A DNA stretch of 40,794 nt from positions 1 through 40,794 of the forward strand of contig NZ_JABCPZ010000085.1 in the NCBI RefSeq assembly GCF_013283785.1. The letters are read 5' to 3'. Below, piece by piece: positions 1 through 8,272 of this stretch (positions within the stretch are counted from its first letter, which is position 1; each line of letters opens with the position of its first letter). The DNA comes from Nonomuraea antri. Lineage in GTDB: Bacteria; Actinomycetota; Actinomycetes; Streptosporangiales; Streptosporangiaceae. The position numbers were made by a program, and so were the translations under genes. The notes under the pieces were generated by a model, which was not told where the DNA came from, did not search any database, and saw only the letters and a list, made by a program, of their open reading frames with translations.

Positions 1-1
1 T

Positions 2-781
2 GCCCTCCCCGCCCTCGCCGCCGCCGAGCCGGTGCCCGAGGTGATGGCCGCGCTCGGCGACTCGATCAGCACCGGGTTCAACGCCTGCGGCTTCTACGTC
101 TCGTGCACCTCGCGCTCCTGGGCCGCCGGCGACCACGCGGACGTGGCCAGCCACTACCTGCGCCTGACCCGGCTGGGCGGCTCGATCAAGGGGCACAACC
201 TGAACTTCGCGGTGCCCGGCTCGACCAGCGCCGACCTGATGGGCCAGGTGCGCAAGGCGGTGGCGGCCAAGGCCGACTACGTGACGATCCTCATCGGCGC
301 CCAGGACGCGTGCGTGCGCGCGGAGAAGGACATGACCCCGATCGAGGTCTACCGGCGGCGGATGGACGCGGCGCTGAGCGAACTGCGCGCCCAGCTCCCG
401 CGGGCGCGCGTCTTCCTGGCGAGCGTGCCCGACCTGCGCCGGCTGTGGCAGGTGGGCAGGTCGAACCCGGTGGCGCGGACGTTCTGGACGACGGCCAGGA
501 TCTGCCAGACCATGCTGGCGAACCCGGTGTCGGTGAAGGCGGCCGACACGGCCAGGCGGGATCGGGTGCGGGCCCGCGTCCAGGCCTACAACCGGCAGGC
601 GGCCGAGGCGTGCGCGCGGCTGGGGTCGATGTGCCGCAGTGACGGCGGCGCGGTCTTCTCCTTCCCGTTCACCCTGCAGCACGTGAGCAAGTGGGACTTC
701 TTCCACCCGAACGAGCTCGGGCAGAGGGTGCTGGCCGAGCAGACGTTCAGGCGCGGCTTCGACTGGGCCGACCCGCGCTGA
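2..781 (+). CDS. Secreted SGNH/GDSL-family hydrolase (5' end cut by window)
   Basis: The frame is open to the first base of the window. The residues before the GTG at 32 (ALPALAAAEP) look like the end of a signal peptide, so the true start lies outside. The mature protein opens with the block I motif ALGDSIST, where the Ser of GDS is the expected nucleophile. It closes with WDFFHPNELGQRVLA, which carries the Asp and His of the triad (D-x-x-H). Block III-type residues are present around IGAQDAC. The protein is an extracytoplasmic lipase/esterase-type hydrolase of SGNH fold, and the substrate cannot be told from sequence. It is followed after 16 bp by the convergent HNH nuclease gene. Confidence 0.85.
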   Translation, partial: ALPALAAAEPVPEVMAALGDSISTGFNACGFYVSCTSRSWAAGDHADVASHYLRLTRLGGSIKGHNLNFAVPGSTSADLMGQVRKAVAAKADYVTILIGAQDACVRAEKDMTPIEVYRRRMDAALSELRAQLPRARVFLASVPDLRRLWQVGRSNPVARTFWTTARICQTMLANPVSVKAADTARRDRVRARVQAYNRQAAEACARLGSMCRSDGGAVFSFPFTLQHVSKWDFFHPNELGQRVLAEQTFRRGFDWADPR

Positions 782-797
782 CTCATGCCAGCCGCGG

Positions 798-1514
798 TCA
801 TCGGCACTGGTCGAGCATGGCCCGCTTGTCGGCCCTGGTGACCGGCAGGTCGTACTTGAGCGCGACCTGGGCGAAGCGGGTGACGTAGGCGCAGCGGACC
901 CGGCGCTGCGGCGGCAGCCAGCTCGCCGGGCCCGAGGCGTCCTTCTGCTCGTTGGCCCGGCCGTAGACGGGCAGCAGGTTGAGCGGGTCGTTGGCGAAGG
1001 CGAGCCGCTTGGACATGGGCCAGCGGGGCGCGCCCATGCGCCAGCCGTAGTTGAGCGGCACCACGTGGTCGACCTGGATCTCGTCGGCGCGGTCGATGCG
1101 CCAGTGGATGATCCTGCCGGTGTAGGGGTCGGTCAGCTCCATGGCGACGACCTCGCAGGTGCTGCCCGGCCGGTAGCGGATGTCGCGCCCGTCGCGGGCC
1201 AGCAGGTCGTCGCGGGTGCGGCAGCCGTTGCGGGCGTAGGGCACGCCGCGGGCGGTGTCGGCCCAGTTCTCGCCGTACTCGAGCCGGTCGTAGCCGGTGT
1301 TGGGGCCGCGGCCCTTGACGCGCAGGCCCTGGATGAGGTCGCGGGCGGCGCTCTTGTCGGCGTCGGAGATGATGGGGGCCAGACCCGGGAGCGTGCCCGC
1401 GCTGTTGCCGAGCGGGCTGGCCGCCGTGGCGGCGGGCGGCGTCTTGGCGCTGCCGATGAGTGAGACGACGATGACGGCGCCGGCCAGCAGAGCGACCGCG
1501 TCCTTTGTGCTCAC
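798..1514 (-). CDS. Secreted HNH endonuclease-family protein (DUF1524/GmrSD C-terminal type)
   Basis: This 238-residue protein has a GTG start chosen because GGAGG lies 5 nt upstream and the protein then begins directly with a hydrophobic export or anchor segment (residues 6-22). The C-terminal half carries the family signature: EIQVDHVVPL (HNH His and metal-binding Asp), then FANDPLNLLPV, then NEQKDASGPASWLPP. Two cysteine pairs suit an exported protein. Small secreted proteins of this type are common in actinomycetes and are thought to be extracellular nucleases. The activity here is inferred from the intact HNH core. The gene is divergent from the fluoride channel pair across 78 bp. Confidence 0.85.
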   Translation of the reverse strand: MSTKDAVALLAGAVIVVSLIGSAKTPPAATAASPLGNSAGTLPGLAPIISDADKSAARDLIQGLRVKGRGPNTGYDRLEYGENWADTARGVPYARNGCRTRDDLLARDGRDIRYRPGSTCEVVAMELTDPYTGRIIHWRIDRADEIQVDHVVPLNYGWRMGAPRWPMSKRLAFANDPLNLLPVYGRANEQKDASGPASWLPPQRRVRCAYVTRFAQVALKYDLPVTRADKRAMLDQCR

Positions 1515-1529
1515 GCACGCCTCCGAGTC

Positions 1530-1558
1530 TTGACCCGTGCGCAGTTGTCTAGAGAATT
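1530..1558 (+). promoter_or_regulatory. Candidate promoter for the crcB pair
   Basis: TTGACC (1530-1535) and AGAATT (1553-1558) are separated by 17 nt in the 78-bp space between the divergent nuclease and crcB genes. The -10 is weak. I looked for the fluoride (crcB) riboswitch core in the short leader and did not recognise it. Confidence 0.3.
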
Positions 1559-1592
1559 CCCGCGCACGAGCCTTTTGACACAAGGAGGGCGG

Positions 1593-2057
1593 ATGGCGGA
1601 GCGGCCGATCGATCCCGACGTGGATCTCCATGTGCCGGAGCAGCGGGCCGAGCTGCGTCCGGAGTCGCGCTGGCCGGTGCTGGCGATGATCGCGGCGGGC
1701 GGGGCGCTGGGCGCGTCGGCGCGGTTCTGGGCGCAGTCGGCCTGGCCGGCCCGGCCGGCCGGGTTCCCGTGGGCGACGTTCTGGGTGAACGTGTCGGGCT
1801 GCCTGCTCATCGGGGTGCTGATGGTGCTGATCACGGAGGTTGGCCGGGCGCATCGGCTGGTGCGGCCGTTCCTGGGGGTGGGCGTGCTGGGCGGGTTCAC
1901 CACGTTCTCCACGTACGTGGTGGAGTCGCGCGCGGTGGTCGCGGCGGGGGCGCCGGTGACGGCGCTGGCGTACCTGGCGGCGACGATGGCGGCCGCGCTG
2001 GCGGCGGTCACGCTCGGCATGCTGGTGACCAGGCGGCTGGCGGGAGTGGGGCGGTGA
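1593..2057 (+). CDS. crcB: Fluoride ion channel subunit CrcB/Fluc (first of pair)
   Basis: This 154-residue membrane protein exports fluoride by passive conduction. The ATG at 1593 was chosen for the perfect AAGGAGG 5 nt upstream; an in-frame ATG further upstream lacks this. After a charged tail of about 27 residues come four hydrophobic helices. Family motifs are visible: GGALGASARFW in helix 1, the conserved Asn in FWVNVSGCLL in helix 2, and GGFTTFSTY in helix 3, with the phenylalanine and threonine/serine track that lines the pore. It overlaps the second crcB gene by four bases (GTGA). Paired genes usually encode opposite-topology partners of a heterodimer. Confidence 0.93.
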   Translation: MAERPIDPDVDLHVPEQRAELRPESRWPVLAMIAAGGALGASARFWAQSAWPARPAGFPWATFWVNVSGCLLIGVLMVLITEVGRAHRLVRPFLGVGVLGGFTTFSTYVVESRAVVAAGAPVTALAYLAATMAAALAAVTLGMLVTRRLAGVGR

Positions 2058-2413
2058 CGATCCTGCTCGTCGTGCTGGGCGCGGCGGTCGGCGCGCCGCT
2101 GCGCTACCTGGCCGACCGCGCGGTGCAGGCGCGGCACGACTCGGTGTTCCCGTGGGGCACGCTGTCGGTGAACGTGGCCGGTTCGGCGGTGCTCGGGTTC
2201 GTGGCCGGGATGGACGTGGGCGAGGGCGTGCTCGCGCTGGTGGGCACCGGGTTCTGCGGGGCGCTGACGACGTACTCGACGCTGGGGTTCGAGACGGTGC
2301 GGCTGGTGGAGCAGGGGGCGCGGCTGCAGGCGGCGGCCAACGCGCTGGTCAGCATCGTGGCCGGGCTGGGCGCGGCGTCGCTGGGCGCGGTCCTGGCCCA
2401 GGCGCTGACCTGA
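2054..2413 (+). CDS. crcB: Fluoride ion channel subunit CrcB/Fluc (second of pair)
   Basis: This 119-residue protein has four membrane helices and a GTG start overlapping the stop of the first crcB gene, so the two are probably translationally coupled. Motifs include GAPLRYLAD in helix 1, LSVNVAGSAVLGF with the conserved Asn, and GFCGALTTYSTLGFE, the pore segment. It lacks the N-terminal tail of its partner, as is usual for the shorter member of heterodimeric pairs. Together they would form one fluoride exporter that protects enolase and pyrophosphatase. Confidence 0.93.
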   Translation: MTILLVVLGAAVGAPLRYLADRAVQARHDSVFPWGTLSVNVAGSAVLGFVAGMDVGEGVLALVGTGFCGALTTYSTLGFETVRLVEQGARLQAAANALVSIVAGLGAASLGAVLAQALT

Positions 2414-2481
2414 TCACCCGCCGCCCTCGGCGCGGAGTTACGGTGTAATCAGGTAATCCCCTCGAAGGCTGGGAGCGGTCG

Positions 2482-3411
2482 ATGTCCGAACCCCTTGACG
2501 CCTATTCCCGGGTGGTCTCCTCCGTCGCCGCGGAGCTGCTGCCGAAGGTGGCCGGCGTGCGGGCCGGGCGGGGCAGCGGGTCGGCGGTGGTGTTCACCGC
2601 CGACGGCTTCCTGCTGACGAACGCGCACGTGGTGGGCTCGTCCAGGTCGGGGACCGTGGCGTTCGCCGACGGGACGTCCGGCGACTTCCAGGTGGTGGGC
2701 CGCGACCCGCTGTCGGACCTGGCGGTGATCAGGGCGCAGACGGCCACGCCCGCCCCCGCCACGCTGGGCGACAGCGACGAGCTGGTCGTGGGCCAGCTCG
2801 TCGTCGCGGTGGGCAACCCGCTCGGGCTGACCGGTTCCGTCACCGCCGGCGTGGTGTCCGGGCTGGGCCGGTCGCTGCCGGCGCGCAGCGGCGCGGCGGT
2901 GCGGCTCATCGAGGACGTCATCCAGACCGACGCCGCGCTCAACCCCGGTAACTCGGGCGGCGCGCTGGCCGACTCGCGGGCCCGCGTGGTCGGCATCAAC
3001 ACGGCCGTGGCCGGGATCGGCGTGGGCCTGGCGGTGCCGATGAACGCCACCACCCGGTCGATCATCGCGGCGCTGATCAGGGACGGCCGGGTGCGCCGCG
3101 CGTTCCTCGGCCTGGTGACCTCGCCCGCGCCCCTGCCCGAGCCGCTGCGCCGGCGTACCGGGCAGGACGGGGCGCTGCGGGTCGTCGAGGTGGTGGCGGG
3201 CTCGCCCGCGCACCGGGCCGGGCTGCGGGCCGGCGACCTGGTGTTGAGTGCCGGACGCAGCCCGGTGGGCGACGCGCAGAGCCTGCAGCGGCTGATGTTC
3301 GCCGACGCGATCGGCCGTCCGCTGCCGATCACCGTGTACCGGAACGGGGCGCTGGTGGACGTCATCGCCGAGCCGGTCGAGCTGACCGGCTCGGACCGCG
3401 ACCGCGCGTGA
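2482..3411 (+). CDS. HtrA/DegP-like trypsin-fold serine protease with C-terminal PDZ domain
   Basis: The protein has 309 residues. The chymotrypsin-fold domain covers about residues 10-195 with the triad His49 (TNAHVV), Asp79 (DPLSDLAVI) and Ser158 (NPGNSGGAL). A PDZ domain follows at about 205-300, with AHRAGLRAGDLVLSAG as its carboxylate-binding region. No signal peptide or membrane segment is visible, whereas typical HtrA proteins are exported or anchored. It therefore probably acts in the cytoplasm, or the annotated ATG misses an upstream start. I see no better upstream start. The likely role is protein quality control. Its 3' end faces the glycosyltransferase gene 16 bp away. Confidence 0.88.
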   Translation: MSEPLDAYSRVVSSVAAELLPKVAGVRAGRGSGSAVVFTADGFLLTNAHVVGSSRSGTVAFADGTSGDFQVVGRDPLSDLAVIRAQTATPAPATLGDSDELVVGQLVVAVGNPLGLTGSVTAGVVSGLGRSLPARSGAAVRLIEDVIQTDAALNPGNSGGALADSRARVVGINTAVAGIGVGLAVPMNATTRSIIAALIRDGRVRRAFLGLVTSPAPLPEPLRRRTGQDGALRVVEVVAGSPAHRAGLRAGDLVLSAGRSPVGDAQSLQRLMFADAIGRPLPITVYRNGALVDVIAEPVELTGSDRDRA

Positions 3412-3427
3412 CCACCTCGGGAACCGG

Positions 3428-4708
3428 TCAGGGGGCGGGGGCGGGCGGCTTCTTGACCCAGGTGCCGTTGCGCCGGGCGAGCAGCTCCTCGAGCAGCGCG
3501 TCCCACTGCTCGCCGACCGCCGCCACGTCGTAGGTCTGCGCGGTGTCCTGCGCGCCCGCCGCCAGGTCGTGGCGTAACTGCTCGTCGCTGATGACCCGCA
3601 TGATCGCCTCCGCCAGGTTGGCGTTGGTGCGGGGCTTGACCAGCAGCCCGTCGAACCCGTCGGTGATCAGCTCCTTGGGGCCGTGCGGGCTGTTGAAGCT
3701 GACGATCGCCAGCCCCTTGGCCATCGCCTCCAGGATCGTCATGGAGAAGCCCTCGTGCCTGGAGCTCATCACGTAGATGGAGGAGCGCTCCAGCTCGGCG
3801 CCCACGTCCGGGGTCGGCCCCGGCAGCTCGACCTTGCCTTCCAGGCCCGCGTCCACCACCTGCTGACGCAGGTTGTCGGCCTGCGGGCCGTCGCCGAAGA
3901 TGCGCAGCTTCCAGTCGGGGTGCGCGGCGGCGACCGTCTCCCAGGCGGTGATGAGCCGGTGAAAGCCCTTGATGCGGGTCATGCGGCCGACCGCGACGGC
4001 CACCTTGGCGTCGAGCTTGGCCACCTCCCCGGTCATCGGCGGGACGGCGTTGGGGATGCGCGCCAGCCGCCTGGGCTTCTTGGGCAGGGCCTCCCGGTAG
4101 TCGCGCAGGTCGGCCTTGGTCAGGGTGACCAGCGCGTCGAGGCGGCGGTAGCGCCACTTGATGAGTTCCTGGACCGGCTCGGGCTGGGTGCGCAGGGCCA
4201 CGTGCTCCTGCCCGATGGTGATGACGCCGGGCTGGGCGAGCTGGGCCATGGCCAGGTTGAGCCCAGGCCTGGTGCCCATGAGCACGCCGCCGTCCAGCGA
4301 GCGGAGGTAGCGGGCGAGCTTGAGGTCGGTCCACAGGTTGAAGCGGTGGTAGGCCGCCTCCTCCGGTGGGATGAGCCGGCTGGGCCGCTTCGACAGCACC
4401 GCGCGCAGCGGGTCGGCGCTGGGCCGCAGCCGGTCGTCGAGATAGCGGAACTTCACCCTGGGGTCGATGGGGAAGAACGGCTCCTCGGCCTCACGCAGAA
4501 TGGAGACGATCTCCACGTCGTGGTGTTCGGCCAGGTAACCGGCCAGGTTGAAGACGGTGCGGATGGTTCCGCCCATCCCGTTGGCATGCAGCAGCAGGAT
4601 GCGGATGCGGTGGATCGACGGCGGCGGCGCGTTGCGTTGCCTGCGCCGGTTGTACCCCCGGTACAACCTGACCATCGCCGACTTGCCCTTGCGTGCGAGT
4701 GCGCGCAC
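3428..4708 (-). CDS. GT4-family glycosyltransferase
   Basis: This 426-residue protein has a GTG start preceded by an AAGGGGGA ribosome site. The GT-B fold is readable. The N-terminal domain begins RIRILLLHANGMGGTIRTVFNLA, with a glycine-rich acceptor loop. The C-terminal domain has AVGRMTRIKGFHRLI followed by the nucleotide-sugar E-x7-E motif in SSRHEGFSMTILEAMAKGL, and the PHGPKELI loop is typical of the family. A basic N-terminal stretch (RLYRGYNRRRQR) may associate with the membrane. Donor and acceptor are unknown; wall teichoic or other cell-envelope polymers are plausible. The gene stands alone, separated from the upstream tricorn gene by a strong hairpin. Confidence 0.88.
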   Translation of the reverse strand: MRALARKGKSAMVRLYRGYNRRRQRNAPPPSIHRIRILLLHANGMGGTIRTVFNLAGYLAEHHDVEIVSILREAEEPFFPIDPRVKFRYLDDRLRPSADPLRAVLSKRPSRLIPPEEAAYHRFNLWTDLKLARYLRSLDGGVLMGTRPGLNLAMAQLAQPGVITIGQEHVALRTQPEPVQELIKWRYRRLDALVTLTKADLRDYREALPKKPRRLARIPNAVPPMTGEVAKLDAKVAVAVGRMTRIKGFHRLITAWETVAAAHPDWKLRIFGDGPQADNLRQQVVDAGLEGKVELPGPTPDVGAELERSSIYVMSSRHEGFSMTILEAMAKGLAIVSFNSPHGPKELITDGFDGLLVKPRTNANLAEAIMRVISDEQLRHDLAAGAQDTAQTYDVAAVGEQWDALLEELLARRNGTWVKKPPAPAP

Positions 4709-4748
4709 TTGTGAAGTCCCCCTTACTTACGCAAGTCCCAACACACGG

Positions 4749-4780
4749 GGCCGGTGGCGAGGCGGGCCTCGCCACCGGCC
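4749..4780 (-). terminator. Strong hairpin terminator downstream of the tricorn gene
   Basis: A perfect 14-bp stem (GGCCGGTGGCGAGG at 4749-4762 pairing with 4767-4780) with a four-base loop lies 79-110 bp past the tricorn stop and 41 bp before the glycosyltransferase start. There is no T-run, as is usual in actinobacteria. A smaller palindrome (GCCGT-TTA-ACGGC, 4846-4858) abuts the tricorn stop codon. Confidence 0.7.
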
Positions 4781-4858
4781 GTCTGGTTCAAGGCGGAGAG
4801 CGCCGTTCATCCCCGTGGCGCTATCCCCGTACATGATCTTTAGACGCCGTTTAACGGC

Positions 4859-7800
4859 TTAAGGTTGCATTCTTGGCCGATGTGCGGGATTGGGAGTGTG
4901 CGGGGGGTGCGCGGCCAGCAGGTCGAGCGCCACGTCGATGGCCCGTTCCAGCTGCGTGTCCACGCCTCTGGCGTAGTCCTGCGGGGTGATGTCGACCTCG
5001 ATGTCGGGGTCGGTGCCGTAGTTCTCGACCTGCCAGCCGACGTCGTCGAAGGCGAAGGAGAACTCCGGCTGGGTGGTGACGGTGCCGTCGGCGAGCTGGT
5101 GGCGCGGCCAGATGCCGATCACGCCGCCCCAGGTGCGCTTGCCGACCAGCGGGCCGAGCCCGAGCAGCTTGAAGGTGTGGCTGAAGATGTCGCCGTCGGA
5201 GCCGGCGTACTCGTTCGTGAGGGCCACCAGCGGCCCGCGCGGCGACTCCGGCGGGTACGGCTCGGGATCGCCCCAGCGCGGGTAGTCGTAGCCGAGCCGG
5301 CGGCGGGCCAGCTTCTCCAGCAGCAGCGCCGAGACGTGGCCGCCGCCGTTGAACCGCACGTCCACGATGAGGGCGTGACGGTCGTACTCGGTCAGGAAGC
5401 CGCGGTGGAACTCGGCGAAGCCCTCGGTGCCCATGTCCGGGACGTGCAGGTAGCCGACCCGGCCGCCGGAACGCTGGTGGCACTCGGCGCGGTTGAGGTT
5501 GACCCAGTCGCGGTAGCGGGCCGGCTGCTCGTCGGCCAGGGCGCGCACGGTCGCGGTGAACGTGTCGTCGCCGCGCCGCAACGTCAGCTCCACCTCCTCG
5601 CCGGCCTGGTTGACCAGGCGCTCGTTCGGGGTGGCGCCGCCGTCGCGGGCGTCGATCGGCGCGCCGTTGATGGCCAGCACCGCGTCGCCAGGACGCACGT
5701 CGAGACCGAGCCGGTTGAGCGGCGAGGTTGCCAGCGGGTCCCACGGGTCGCCGGTGACGACGGCGCGGATGTGGTAGACGCCGTCGCGCAGGTCCCAGTC
5801 GACGCCCAGCTTGCCCTGGCTGTAGTCGGGGCCGGGACGGTATTCGCCGCCGCTCTCGTAGGCGTGGCTGGTGGCCAGCTCGCCGTGCAGCTCCCACAGC
5901 AGGTCGGAGAACTCGCCGCGGGTGGTGACGCGCTCGACCAGCGGACGGTAGCGGTCGTGCACGGCCGGCCAGTCGATGCCCGCCATGTCCTCGCTCCAGA
6001 AGTTCTCCAGCTGCAGCCGCCAGGCCTCGCGGAACATCTGCCGCCACTCGGCCTCAGGCTGGACCGACACCTTCACCCGCGACAGGTCGATCCAGCCGCT
6101 CTCGCGCCCCGGCGGGTCGTCGTCGTGCTCGGGGACCTCGCCGGCCTTGACCACGCGCAGCCGGTTGCCCGCACGGTAGAGCAAGGTCTTGTGGTCGCGG
6201 CCCAGCTCGAAGCCGGTGACGCCGTCGGCGAAGGTCTCGTTCTTCTGCTTGGCGAAGTCGTACAGGTGCAGGCTCGTCTCGCCCTCCAGCGGGCTGGTCA
6301 GCAGCAGCGCCTTGCCCTTGAGCCCGGCCACCCGCTCGTAGCGGCCCTCCGGCAGCGGGAAGGCGGTGAGGCGGCGGGTCAGGCCGTCCAGGTCGATGCG
6401 CAGCGGCTGGTCGTCCTCCTCCTCGTCCTCCTCGCCGTCGGCCTCGGCGTCGAGCGGGCGCTGCTCCGGCACGAACGGGTCGCGGACGTCAGACCGCAAC
6501 GCGATCACGTACGGCCGGGTGCCCAGCGGGAAGCCCAGGTCGAACTGGAGCTGGTCGTAGACCGGCGAGAAGACGCGCTGCCCGATGAAGTACAGGTAGC
6601 GGCCCTCGGGGTCGAAGGCGGGCCGGGTGTCCTTGAGCACCGGCTCGGTGGCGGGCACGGTGCGCCCTGTCTCGGGATGGAAGAGCTTGATGGCGCTGGT
6701 CTGGGAGTTGAGCGGGCTGGAGTAGGCCAGCCAGGAGCCGTCGGGCGCCCAGGCCGGGTCTTCCGGCGGGCCGTGCGGGTTGGCCTCGACCAGCACGCTG
6801 TCGCCGCTGTCGAGGTCGAGCAGGTGCAGCTCGTCGCGGTGGTTGATGACGGCCACCCGGTCGTGGGCGGGGTCGGGCACCAGGTCGTTGACCCGGCCGA
6901 GCCTGGCGATCTCGCGGCCGCTCTCGCCCTCGTGGCCCTCGAGGATCACCAGCTTCTCCTCGGCGGCGTCGTCGCTGGCCGCCGCGATGAGCCGGACGCC
7001 GTCGTTGAGCCAGGTCAGGAAGCGGTAGCGGACGCCGTCGGGCGCGCCGTGCTGGCGTACCGGGCCCTCCCAGTCGGCCAGCGCGTACGCCTTGCCGCGC
7101 GCGGTGACGGCCAGCGCGCTGCCGTCGGGGGAGAGCGTGGCGCCGTCGAGGTAGTCGTCGGCGTCGACGAAGCGGCGGTTGCGCTGGGTGCGCGAGCTGG
7201 CCAGCCGCACGTCGAGCTTGCGCGGCCGCTCCGCGCCCGGGTCGAGCAGGTAGAGGTCGGCGCCGGCGTGGTAGACCAGGCGGTGCCCGTCGCTGGACAG
7301 GTTGCGCGCGTAGTAGTCGTGGTGATGCGTGTGCTTGCGCAGGTCCTGGCCGTCGGGGGTGCAGGAGTAGACGTTGCCGACGCCTTCGTGGTCCGACAGG
7401 AAGCAGACCCGCTCGCCGCTCCAGCAGGGCGAGGCCAGGTTGCCCGGCAGCTTGATGAGACGGCGGAACTCGCCGTCGCCGTCGGGGTCGATCCACAGGT
7501 CGCCGACCGTGCCGCCGCGGTAACGCTTCCAGCGGGCCGGGTCGGCGGTGTTGCGGCCGAGCACGATCATGTGGCGCGGGCCGTAGGCGATGGAGTTGGC
7601 CGGCCCGTACGGCAGCCGTTCGGGCACCCCGCCGGGAATGACCCGGTGCAGCCACTTGCGGCCCTCGAAGGGCTGGGCCGTGTCGCTGGCGTACAGGATG
7701 CGGCCGTCGTGGTCCCAGCCGGTGACGGTGCAGCGGGCGCCGTGGAAGGTGACGCGCCGGACCGCGCCGCCGTCGGACGGCATGACGTACACCTCTTCCG

Positions 7801-7990
7801 GGCCCTCCTCGCGGCCGACGAAGGCGATCTGGTCGCCGCGCGGCGAGATGCGCGGGTAACCGGCCTCGGCGGCGCCGGCGGTCAGGCGGAAGGCGCGGCC
7901 GCCCTGGGCGGAGACCATCCACAGGTCGTCCTCGGCGGCGAAGACGACCACGTCCTGGAAGACCGCGGGAAAACGCAGATAGGCGGACAT
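4859..7990 (-). CDS. Tricorn protease (peptidase family S41B)
   Basis: The protein has 1043 residues, close to the full length of the Thermoplasma enzyme. Tricorn degrades 6-12 residue peptides released by the proteasome. The N-terminal 600 or so residues consist of repeated beta-propeller blades (for example YPRISPRGDQIAF, WAPDGSWLAYSSP). An acidic linker EADGEEDEEEDD joins them to the later domains. A PDZ domain is seen around GLDVRPGDAVLAINGAPI. The catalytic tetrad matches in spacing: Ser708-His709 (ATSHAYE), Ser931 (YAGSDGD) and Glu989 (WQVENYGTDPD). The spacing of 223 and 58 residues compares with 220 and 58 in Thermoplasma numbering recalled from the literature. GGAG lies 5 nt before the ATG. 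The protein is cytoplasmic with no signal peptide. Confidence 0.94.
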   Translation of the reverse strand: MSAYLRFPAVFQDVVVFAAEDDLWMVSAQGGRAFRLTAGAAEAGYPRISPRGDQIAFVGREEGPEEVYVMPSDGGAVRRVTFHGARCTVTGWDHDGRILYASDTAQPFEGRKWLHRVIPGGVPERLPYGPANSIAYGPRHMIVLGRNTADPARWKRYRGGTVGDLWIDPDGDGEFRRLIKLPGNLASPCWSGERVCFLSDHEGVGNVYSCTPDGQDLRKHTHHHDYYARNLSSDGHRLVYHAGADLYLLDPGAERPRKLDVRLASSRTQRNRRFVDADDYLDGATLSPDGSALAVTARGKAYALADWEGPVRQHGAPDGVRYRFLTWLNDGVRLIAAASDDAAEEKLVILEGHEGESGREIARLGRVNDLVPDPAHDRVAVINHRDELHLLDLDSGDSVLVEANPHGPPEDPAWAPDGSWLAYSSPLNSQTSAIKLFHPETGRTVPATEPVLKDTRPAFDPEGRYLYFIGQRVFSPVYDQLQFDLGFPLGTRPYVIALRSDVRDPFVPEQRPLDAEADGEEDEEEDDQPLRIDLDGLTRRLTAFPLPEGRYERVAGLKGKALLLTSPLEGETSLHLYDFAKQKNETFADGVTGFELGRDHKTLLYRAGNRLRVVKAGEVPEHDDDPPGRESGWIDLSRVKVSVQPEAEWRQMFREAWRLQLENFWSEDMAGIDWPAVHDRYRPLVERVTTRGEFSDLLWELHGELATSHAYESGGEYRPGPDYSQGKLGVDWDLRDGVYHIRAVVTGDPWDPLATSPLNRLGLDVRPGDAVLAINGAPIDARDGGATPNERLVNQAGEEVELTLRRGDDTFTATVRALADEQPARYRDWVNLNRAECHQRSGGRVGYLHVPDMGTEGFAEFHRGFLTEYDRHALIVDVRFNGGGHVSALLLEKLARRRLGYDYPRWGDPEPYPPESPRGPLVALTNEYAGSDGDIFSHTFKLLGLGPLVGKRTWGGVIGIWPRHQLADGTVTTQPEFSFAFDDVGWQVENYGTDPDIEVDITPQDYARGVDTQLERAIDVALDLLAAHPPHTPNPAHRPRMQP

Positions 7991-8003
7991 GTGACTCCAT
8001 AGG

Positions 8004-8044
8004 GATCAGACAGCCGGGGGTCACCGCCCCTCGGCTGCCTGATC
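8004..8044 (-). terminator. Long hairpin between the small basic gene and the tricorn gene
   Basis: GATCAG (8004-8009) pairs with CTGATC (8039-8044), and CAGCCG (8011-8016) pairs with CGGCTG (8032-8037), with one A/C mismatch between the two blocks and further G-C pairing inside. It starts 11 bp after the stop of the 41-residue gene and ends 13 bp before the tricorn ATG. It is either a terminator of the small gene or an attenuator in the tricorn leader. Confidence 0.6.
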
Positions 8045-8055
8045 ATTTCACTCGG

Positions 8056-8181
8056 TTACGTTTCGTCCGTCGTCCTGCGGCTGGCTTCCTTCTTGGTCTC
8101 CTTGGCCTGCCTGTTCGACTTGATGGCCTGCTTCTTCGCCTTGCCCGACTTGGTGGCGGGTTTCTTCTTCGTGTCTGCCAT
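8056..8181 (-). CDS. 41-residue lysine-rich basic protein, unknown function
   Basis: The gene starts at ATG with GGGGGGAA 3 nt upstream and ends with TAA. The product begins MADTKKKPATKSGKAKK and continues with a pattern of Lys, Ala, Gln and Thr; about one residue in three is Lys or Arg. It has no hydrophobic segment and is probably disordered. Codon third positions are G/C-rich like the neighbours, which supports real coding. Basic tails of this kind resemble the Lys-rich nucleoid or ribosome-binding peptides of actinobacteria, but I do not recognise a family. A GGGTAT hexamer 51-56 nt upstream of the ATG (8232-8237) resembles the -10 of stress sigma factors, without a convincing -35. Confidence 0.7.
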   Translation of the reverse strand: MADTKKKPATKSGKAKKQAIKSNRQAKETKKEASRRTTDET

Positions 8182-8272
8182 GGTTCCCCCCGAACGGTGA
8201 GGTGCACTGGATTGGCACACCAAGGCCGTTGATACCCATTCAGCGCCGAAACCCGACATACCGCCCTTGTGG

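Noticed and set aside
1515..1592. Fluoride riboswitch before crcB
   Set aside because: The leader is short and the conserved core of the crcB motif could not be found.
4865..8002. A 1045-codon open frame on the plus strand opposite the tricorn gene
   Set aside because: It is the antisense of a clear tricorn protease, has a Val/Gly/Ala/Asp-rich composition typical of the shadow of a high-GC gene, and shows no motif.
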